NCBI GenBank assembly: GCA_905220665.1
Contig: CAJNAR010000025.1
Span: 124,001-188,000 of the forward strand
Direction of reading: 5' to 3'
DNA from: Albugo candida
Taxonomy: Eukaryota > Oomycota > Peronosporomycetes > Albuginales > Albuginaceae
DNA: 64,000 bases
In this document: piece by piece, positions 56,250 through 64,000 of the stretch
Numbering within the stretch: the stretch's first letter is position 1
Layout of the letters: each line of letters starts with the position of its first letter
Made by a program: the position numbers and the translations under genes
The notes under the pieces: generated by a model
What the model was told of the DNA's origin: nothing
The model's input: the letters and a program-made list of their open reading frames with translations, nothing else
Databases searched by the model: none

Positions 56250-57250
56250 CTTTTCGTCTTGAATTCACTGATCGCACGCCTTCATTCAGCTTTACCAAAT
56301 TCCCGCATTCGTATCGAGTTGTGAAGTCTTTGATGCCATAAGCCCATCCTTCTTCACACTTAATAATCAATATAGCCACTTGTGTGGAACAAGGTCTTGG
56401 AAACCTATTATGTGCATATGATGACCGATGATGGGTTTCAAGGGTTTCTCGTGCCCCAAATGTAGACTAGAAACTTCATGATTGACGCTCCGTCGCATTA
56501 TTGACCATAGGAATTCCAACATACTCGAAGTGCGCAACAAAACCGCTTTCTGCCACAAAAGAGCTCGACAAGTTGGTAGATTTGAGATTGCAGAGCTTTG
56601 CTTAGGGTAAAATCGATATCTTTATAGATAATGTATGTGCCAACCGTATGACTTCTATATCCCCATGCTGAAGTGATTCAAATTTGCCGTAGTGCTCGAT
56701 CGTAGTGCTCGATGGCGACTTCTTGTACCTCTGCTATACATTACCAGTGATTGCTATGTTTGAATCGCATATTTCTTGATATTTATCGCAATCGATTTCA
56801 TACTTTAAGTTTGTTCATTCATGGGGATTCCGAGGTATTCCGTAATATTGGTTTAACTTCCATCATGAAGGATTTTGGAGCATGTACTATCGTTGTTGAC
56901 CTTGTTCGAATTGCTTATACGATCAGCTGTTGACTCTCTACATGCAAGCGACGCCATATGGCTCCATGTGAGAGCATGTCATTAAACATGCCAAGTAAAA
57001 GCCCGATAAAACACAAATTAGGCCATCGCAACACTTCTCCTTTTGTAATTATGGAAAATCCTGAGAGTGCGACCGCACCAACTCGCTGCAGACAACCATG
57101 TGACGTTGTGTAAGCAGTCGATATTGTTCTCGTACATCCGAAGCTGATAAATTGATGTGCTAGTACTGAAGTTTTGCATCCAGCTCTTCTATTTACATAA
57201 GGCGGGTCGAATGAGGCTTTAGGGTGCTGTGAACGATGTCGTTGATAGAC
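56250..57250 (-). pseudogene. Decayed START/FYVE gene copy
   Basis: Minus-strand pieces resemble the two START/FYVE genes at 46.8-52.1 kb. Near 57115-57155 the translation LSASDVREQYR matches LSTADVREQYW of the gene at 49.9 kb, and the DNA is also alike. Near 56685-56735 it reads VQEVAIEHYDRALRQI, matching AQEVAIAYANRLSNIR of the FIST gene. Near 56480-56540 FEYVGIPMVNN fits the EY block of the START region. Stops and frame changes separate them and no finger is found. Confidence 0.5.
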
Positions 57251-59388
57251 ACTCGGGGCAATATGCGATCATATAAATCCCACTGAAGCTAGGACCTTCC
57301 GCTGAGACATCTTTGACATGTTCTTGGTTTCGTTAGAGAATCGCGCTGTAAAATAGATGATATGTATTTTCGGAAATGCCGCAAGTTGTAAATGACTGCG
57401 CAATCCAGTACAAGCATTAAGTTGCATAGCATGCATGCTCATGGTTTATTCATTCCGTACATTTGTTGCTGATACATTTTTAGGACAAGTTAGCGGATCT
57501 GAGATTTGTGGAAAGAGGCATAAGGTATTCTCTCAATCCCAAATCGTCTTCTTGACATATTCCCAGAGAACAGATGATACATTAGTGTCACTTAGATGCC
57601 ATCCATGTGGTACACGACAATTGGATGATTTTGCATAACAAACTGACGTAAAGTTGCACGTCACAGACACTGTATCAAGTCAGGCACCAAAATTTACTAT
57701 TGAGTCTGACTGACGGAACCCAACGAATCGATAGAAGACTGCCACCAATAGTCTGGCTATTTCATTGCTTCCATAGATACCAGAAACACAATCACCTCGC
57801 AAAGACCAGCGCTGTAGATGCCTCGACTACAAGCACACTTGGTGAATCAAAGCTCCTGGTGTAGTGCTGCCGCAAGGTTAATGGCCGCATGGTAAATGGA
57901 ATAGGCCGAATGCTTTTTAAAGAGATTAAGAGAGTTTATATTGCAAGCGCTTGACCTGCTGCATCGTGTGAGATAGTGAAAGCTCTGTAACAGTCTACTT
58001 CAGGAGCGTACACGCGCAATGAAATTGACGAGATTTTGTGCGGAGTGAAATGTGTACAACGCATATATGTCTTGATTCTTGTTCAAGCCCTCCCGCCAAC
58101 TTTGAAGACGTCCTATCCAAGCATATTTGTGGCATCGAAAGCGACGTTTTCACGGTACAGCCATGAACGACATGTATGTAATTGGATACAAGACGGTGCA
58201 AAACGCAATAAACCGCGATCTCTATCATGGCGCTCATTTTTTCTGCGAGAAAGAAAGCTACACTGAGAGCGTTTATTGTGAATCTGAAAACCTAAAAAAC
58301 AATCGGCTTTCCGAATCAACAAGAGCCTCTAGTTGGATAGGGTAGAACGGCTGCTTCGCATGCAGCAAGAGGAACAGAAACCACCAAGAGGATCGAATAA
58401 GCCGCCACGCTATCATTGGAAATGCTCAACTTGTTTGGAAAAGGTTGGTCTGGGGTCCTCTACCAACGAAACTCCGCCAATGCAAACATGGTGTATAAAA
58501 CTGATCCAATATGTGATTCCGATGTTTAGAGAGGGTCTCCACAAGTCACATTCTACCCCTGAAGAAGTGTCTCACCACGGAGTGAAGCGGTGGGCCATTC
58601 TCATAACCGCTTTTCTTTTATACAATTGATTGAGTGAATCATGCTTCATTTGGAGACTGCTGTAATCACCTCCGCGGGACACGAGAAAACATTTACGCTG
58701 CCAACTATGGAATATTACATCCGATATTATCCAAGGTTTACCCTTCTATCATTATGAGGTGCAGTCATGTGAGAAAGTGGTCGAGCTCTACTCCTTTCTG
58801 CTGTATAGAATCATATCGACTATTGGAGCGCATCTCACTATGAAGAACTCTATCCCCTTTGTTTGTACAACTGTATAAACTGCGTGGCATAATATTATTA
58901 TAAAGTATTGTTTCTTAGCTTTTCCTTTTTATTCAACAACCAGTAAATTTTCCTCTTCTCATTCTTACTCAAACGAAGTGAAAGAAAACTTTTTTATGCA
59001 TTCACAGTACGGGTGTCTAAAGCCAACTTTTACTGATGCTGGTTTCCACGTAGTTTCCATGGAGATGTGTTGATGTAAAAGAAAAATTGGCAGACTGTTC
59101 ACAGGTTGACAACATGGCGCTCAGTTATTATCTATCTCTAGCAATCATTGAGAGCTTTTATCTATCCGTTCTTATCAAATTGAGAATGGCTTTCATGTAT
59201 TAGAAATCACAGAGAGGACGAATGCGAATGAATTTGAAATTGAATTAGCATCCGAAATTATTGTCTGCTGTCGACTGTTTGAGTGGTCAACTCGTATCAA
59301 ATTGGTCGAGTGTCAGACTTTCCTGCAAGCAGTGTTGTTGCAATACATTGAATAGTATTATTCACATATGGTACAAAAAATATTTGAA
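57251..59388. other. Gene-poor region
   Basis: No supported gene. Some frames (58333-58629 plus; 57995-58237 minus) are of moderate length but have no recognisable domain. The right end should hold the 3' untranslated part of the TBC gene. Confidence 0.4.
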
Positions 59389-62300
59389 TCAAAATGTTGC
59401 TTTGAAGATGGTCACTACACTCTTTTTCATTTTTTTCATGCGTCTATACAAAGATACAGTCAGTTTCTTACTCGGACTTGCATTTAAATGGGATACAAGC
59501 GCTCCATATTTTCGTGGAGTGCCCTGTGAAGGTAATCGCGTTCGGGATACCAGTACCTCCTTCAGCATTGCGACGCGCGCAAGAGCAGTAGTCGGCTGAT
59601 TCATATCCTGACACCATTTGCGAATGATTTGAGCTTTGATGCACGCATGCTCTTTCTCGTCAATTCGACCTCGGAGATATAGGTCCGCAACGTCATACAA
59701 TTGTTCTTCCATCTTGATGACATGCTCTCGTTCTTCAGTGTCCTGATCTTCAACAATTGGAGGTGATACGATTGTATTTTCACTAGAGCCATCGTGCATC
59801 AGAGCTGCAGATTTCGTGTTGGAGTGCTTTATTGGGCTCATTTTTGGATAAAGTGGATTGGGAAAATCAGCGACAACATCCCTTTCACGACTTGCTCTGC
59901 GTTTGTATACCGTGTCTCTTGTGTTAGCCAATCCAGAACACACAGAGGTCGATGAGAATATCGATGGAATTGCATTGCTGCTCCCACTTCTCCGTCTGAA
60001 ATGCTCTCCTAATTTGATAGAATCTGAATTGGAATTCGTTTGTTTAGATGCTTCCAGTTGTTGTCGCATTTCTATTTTTTTCGCTTCATACGCCGCAAAT
60101 CGTTCCATTACTTCGTCCTTGTGGATGAGCCTCAATTCGTGAACAATGGAAGGCTCCAGCTGATTGATGATGTATCGGCTCGTGTCTAGAAAACTTCGAA
60201 TATCACGACTTGTTCCGAGTGTGAAGATCCCTTTTCCAGGAATGTTTACTCCACTGCTAAGGTACTCATTGATGGTCAACAACACTTCTCCTGCATCTTT
60301 GGTTTCTAAAAGTGGGACTCGTAATGTGAAGAAAATGGCAATTCCAACACCCAACAACACACGCGAAGCTGATTGATTTTCTTGTGCACGAGTGAACAGC
60401 ATGTCGATGACTTGCATACCACCACTAACTGGTAATGAAGTCAGAAAGCATGTGACGAGCCACTTGGTGCACAAAATCTCCATATTTAGGCCCAGCACTT
60501 GCAAGTGAGCGTGCAGTTGCACATCATTTTGAAAAAGTAATGTGTCCATCACTGCACAATCGGTGTGTAAACCGATCATTGAATCGACGTGATATGCAGG
60601 TAACAGCTCCTCAATGAGAAGAATTAAGGCGCACAACGTATGCTCTTTGTCAAGATAACGTAGTAGTACGATCAAAATTTCATTCATCCCTTGACAATAT
60701 CCAACGCGACGATTTCTTCTAGCAAATTCGATTAGAATCTGACGAATGTCGTTGATAACTACTGGGTTGATATCTCTTGTTCGTGAAATGTCAGTCTCAA
60801 TAGCTTTCCAGACTTCTGCATCTAGATCCTCACACGTGCTGGAAGGTGCCTCATCTCTACTCAAGGTCTCTAGATTTGAGGCGAATGAAGTCACATCTTC
60901 CAACAGAATGACCCAAACCCATGACCGATGCTCTTCTGGGATACCATGAAGACTCTGTGCTCGAACCTGATTGACAAATGACTGCCACACAGTCTCTACA
61001 GATCGATCTGCTATTTGTGTAAATCTCGCTCTCAGTGCATCCCACGCCCGGAAAGAAGACTTATCGTACGCCAAATCGACACTAGCACTGAATCCATACA
61101 TTCTTCCCTGATCTTGAACGCGTAAGGACCGCGGCGTGACCGCTAAGACTCGTTTTGAAGCATCTTTCTTACTCATTCGGAGCGAAGTGCTGTTCGACCG
61201 TCTTCGATTCACTTTTCGTATGCCTTCATCCAACTTCTCCAAAACCTCCATTTGTGTTGGTGTCGTGACGATTTCTAATGCCACACTTTCATCATCTCGC
61301 TCCTCAAACCCCAACCAGTGTTCACTACAGTCTTTAAATGATTCCCTTTCTGGCAACTTGGGTCGCCTCAAATCTTTTTCTTCGCCGTCCTCTTGATCGA
61401 TATGCTTCCACTGGATGATCAGCCGGATATTCTGCCCTCTACCTCTGCGACTATTACTTCGTGCTCGTTCCTGAACGTCAGCGTTCGATGATGAAGCAGT
61501 CTTTCTGGTAACAATCGCGTCTGCCTGGAATTGTTCTTCTTGTTGCTTTACATATAAATATAGGCGTTGCCTTAAGGATTGCAGCTTTTCGTCGTTTACG
61601 TGAGAGTGAATAAAGACCACCAAATCCAAAAAAGAATTTGCGACCACGGCTTCTTGTAAACTTGTAAAGCAGAATTCCACAATGAGTTCAATCATCACAC
61701 TTGGATCTTGGACTTCCACTAAATATCGACTTAGATACAATAAAATGGCCAAAGAGGTCGCAAATATCACTTTTGCATCGAAACGAGAGCAGCAAATATC
61801 GACAAAAAGCAAGTCATAGAGACGACAGACAACTTCGAATGGAATTGACTCGGCAAAAAAAGAAAAGAACCACTTGGTGCACAGCAATTGTACGGTGATC
61901 CCAACGTCTATACAAAAAGAAGCATCAGAAGGAGTAGAATCGTGTCAGTTCCTCGGATATTGTACCACTAAAGTGACGACCGAGGATAGGATCGTACTGG
62001 TCCAATAATTCCTGCAGCACTAAACAATCGACTTGAAAGTCTAAGATCGAAGCTTCATGATATTTCGGCAACAATACTTCCATTAAGAGTCGAAATCCCC
62101 AAAAGGAGTCTTTTTCTGATAAAAATGTGCTCAAAACGACACAAATTTCGACCATTCCCTACCACAAGAAAAGCTCAATCAATTGCAAATTGCGAATTTT
62201 AAGAGATTTTATAGATTTATTTACATGGCAGTAATAAAACTCGTCCCGTGACTCTGTGTACGCCAGCATAATCCTCTTAATCTTCTCTTCCTGAATCTGA

Positions 62301-62701
62301 TTCAAGTGATCAAAGCGCTCAATCGCGACTTCTTGTGCCTGTGCAAGCGTATTTACAATGGTCCCTCCATTCATACCGCTACTTTCTTCGCATTCCTCTT
62401 CGCATTTTGCATTCGTTTGTGCTCTCGATGCGCTGGTTTCCAACGCCACTTCTTCAATATTTCTAATGAGTTCTTCGTACGAATATAGACTCTCGCAGTT
62501 TTCAGCTTGCAGCTTTTGTGTCTGGGAATGAAGTAACACGGGCCAAGCCCATTCACGATGACTCGGAGGTATTCCGTGATGTTGTATTGCTTCTAGTATC
62601 ATGGGATTGTGGAGCATGGAGTGATATTGTCGCCCATGATCCTCGCTGACGCGATCCAGCTGTTGATATTCTTCATACAATTGACGCCATAATTGCTCCA
62701 T
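59389..62701 (-). CDS. Tandem TBC-domain Rab-GAP-like protein (3 exons)
   Basis: Model complement(join(59389..61907, 61966..62158, 62225..62701)), 1062 residues. Introns of 58 bp (GTACAA...TAG) and 66 bp (GTAAAT...TAG) restore RHFSDVGITVQLLCTKW and FYYCHGMVEI. The first TBC domain covers about residues 35-320: GIPPSHREWAWPVLL, YCHGMVEI, LLMEVLLPKYH and CTKWFFSFF. The second covers about 545-800: GIPEEHRSWVWVILL, IETDISR, VGYCQGMNEI, LLIEELLPAYH and CTKWLVTCF. The second keeps both the Arg finger (IxxDxxR) and the Gln finger (YxQ) that drive GTP hydrolysis on Rab proteins. The first has YCH and no IxxDxxR, so it is probably inactive. A Ser/Arg-rich linker joins them. Rab target unknown. Confidence 0.88.
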
Positions 62702-63343
62702 AATGAGAGAAAGTCAATGCAAACACGTATAAAGTACAAGCACACGCAGCACGCAACGCACGAAGGAGGCGACTCGAGTCGATTTTACTGTTCGATTGTT
62801 TCAGTAAGTATCGATTGTAAGCCTCTATTATCAAATATTTACGTGAAAAACATATTATTTAATATCACATTTTCTTGCGTCATTCCTGAGACTCCATAAG
62901 GTGAGACCACGAAAGTGAATGAGACACCTCATTATAGTACTTTAGAACTAGCTCTTATAAAAATTGGTCGTCAGCATGCACACTTTTGCGTGTCCAACTA
63001 ATTGCAAACTTAATAGAGCTTTACAAGTAGAGTAAGTCAAAGTACTCAAAACAATATCGCGTTGTTCGGAACTTATGAATCGTCTGCTTGGCATTACATT
63101 GATACAAATGATCTACACACATCATGCACCACTTATTCAATTCCTATTGTAAATATACGTCACGCTTTTGCAGTAAGCACGCCAAGTGATGCTCAAATCT
63201 GATCGTGAAAAACGTGGAAATAATATGAATTATTCGCTAAAGCTCTGCTGATTGGCTATTAGACAAAAGCAAGGACTCTTGTTTCTTGTCGTTGATATAC
63301 GCATCTTGCGCTTCTTCCCTTGCTTGTATCAGGACACTCTATT
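62702..63343. other. Intergenic; possible extra exon of the cysteine-rich gene
   Basis: On the minus strand an open stretch (SVLIQAREEAQDAYINDKKQ) at about 63235-63340 could be a third exon of the neighbouring secreted protein if the GTAGAC donor near 63391 is used. Otherwise nothing is recognised. Confidence 0.35.
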
Positions 63344-63918
63344 TTATTTCATATATATGAGCCACCAGCGCAAATCAATATAAGTGTCTACCTTTGCGTG
63401 TTTGACGCTTTTCGGATTAGCTTTCTTGGTATTACGTACCACAACGTCCTCTACCTTACTGTCCGCATCATCGTCGATAGGAGCGTTGGTCATTGTGAAT
63501 GAATGTGCGCCCTCTGAAGCCGAAGTGAATCCGCTGCTGCAGGAAGTAAGGAGATCCGTTGGAAGTTGATTGCGGAGATAGCTACAATATTCGAAACGCG
63601 CCGACCACAACTCCTGGTGGTCAGTGGTACCGGAACAATAATGCCCACATCCAGTTTTACTTCCTTCACAGCGTATCAGTGCATTATCGGATAGAAAGAC
63701 AAGTACAGCCAGAAAGTACCCGAGCTGTAGCCGTTTTGACAAGTGGAAAATAGATCTGGGCGGGGTAGCCGCTCACGCCACAAAGAGCATTTTTCTTCCA
63801 TTTGCTTCATTACTTCGGAAGTACAAACCCCAATGCATTGCTCAGTATCATTGCCTGCTATCTGGACGTATTCCATGCTCCACACCATCACAACAGCAAC
63901 ACAGGGGAGAAGTTGCAT
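63344..63918 (-). CDS. Secreted cysteine-rich protein with two modules (2 exons)
   Basis: Model complement(join(63344..63663, 63720..63918)), about 172 residues. The 56-bp intron is GTACTT...AAG and splicing gives YSSGSKTGCGHYC in phase. A signal peptide (MQLLPCVAVVMVWSMEYVQIA) leads into two related modules: C-x3-C-x11-C-x15-C-QNGYSS and C-x3-C-x16-C-x14-C-SSGFTS. Both contain a W/L(R/x)(E/N)(R/Q)LP block before the last Cys. The tail is acidic then lysine-rich, without Cys. Four Cys per module suggests two disulfides each. It looks like an apoplastic or surface protein; an effector role is possible but unproven. The end may differ if a further 3' intron is spliced. Confidence 0.68.
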
Positions 63919-64000
63919 ATTGAAAGCGAACGCGGTTGCAAAGTGTTTTCAGCGGACAATTTCGTGTGCCGTTTTGAGAAGACGCATTATTGGATCTAAA
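63919..64000. other. Right edge of window
   Basis: Short upstream flank of the cysteine-rich gene, with nothing recognisable. Confidence 0.4.

Noticed and set aside
58333..58629. 98-codon plus-strand frame with a CSTC motif
   Set aside because: A single Cys pair and no further finger residues; surrounding frames are closed.
63344..63918. Assignment to the CHxC or CCG effector classes of Albugo
   Set aside because: The cysteine spacing C-x3-C does not fit either motif as I recall them.
1..64000. CRISPR arrays, prophage or bacterial operons
   Set aside because: No regularly spaced repeats, and genes contain spliceosomal introns and eukaryotic domains.

Overview
The window looks like nuclear DNA of a compact, AT-leaning eukaryote, most likely an oomycete. 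The evidence is: eukaryotic protein families throughout (DNA topoisomerase I, TBC Rab-GAP, FYVE, LMBR1, EDEM-type mannosidase); adjacent START/FYVE proteins, a combination typical of oomycetes; canonical 48-70 bp introns in the spliced genes; and intergenic gaps as small as 8 bp. A white rust such as Albugo would fit, but the sequence does not prove genus. No tRNA, rRNA or CRISPR array was recognised.

Layout. 0.5-3.6 kb: a GH47 (EDEM-like) alpha-mannosidase on the minus strand, with an N-terminal OS-9-type MRH lectin domain and a C-terminal PA domain. 3.6-10.9 kb: gene-poor, with the wreck of a DDE transposase. 10.9-16.1 kb: a decayed Ty3/gypsy retrotransposon between two short LTRs. 16.1-29.4 kb: two further MRH-GH47-PA genes in direct orientation, sharing about 2 kb of related upstream DNA, i.e. 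a segmental tandem duplication. 29.4-49.7 kb: a dense gene block holding an MFS sugar transporter, a long coiled-coil protein, a receptor-like single-pass membrane protein, an LMBD1-like transporter, an ARG1-type J-protein, a poorly resolved helical protein, a TFIIS-N/ankyrin protein, DNA topoisomerase I, homoserine kinase and a START-FYVE-FIST protein. 49.9-52.1 kb: a second START/FYVE protein. 52-59.4 kb: gene-poor, with a secreted thioredoxin-fold gene and a decayed START/FYVE copy. 59.4-64 kb: a tandem-TBC Rab-GAP and a secreted two-module cysteine-rich protein.

Themes. The three MRH-GH47-PA genes put the glycan-reading lectin and the glycan-trimming enzyme of ER-associated degradation into one polypeptide; this is the most striking content. 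The START/FYVE, FIST and TBC proteins suggest phosphoinositide and endosome traffic functions. The rest is housekeeping: threonine synthesis, DNA topology, cobalamin or membrane transport, chaperones.

Gene models with introns were built by hand from GT-AG (twice GC-AG) sites and frame continuity. They are inferences until transcripts are compared.
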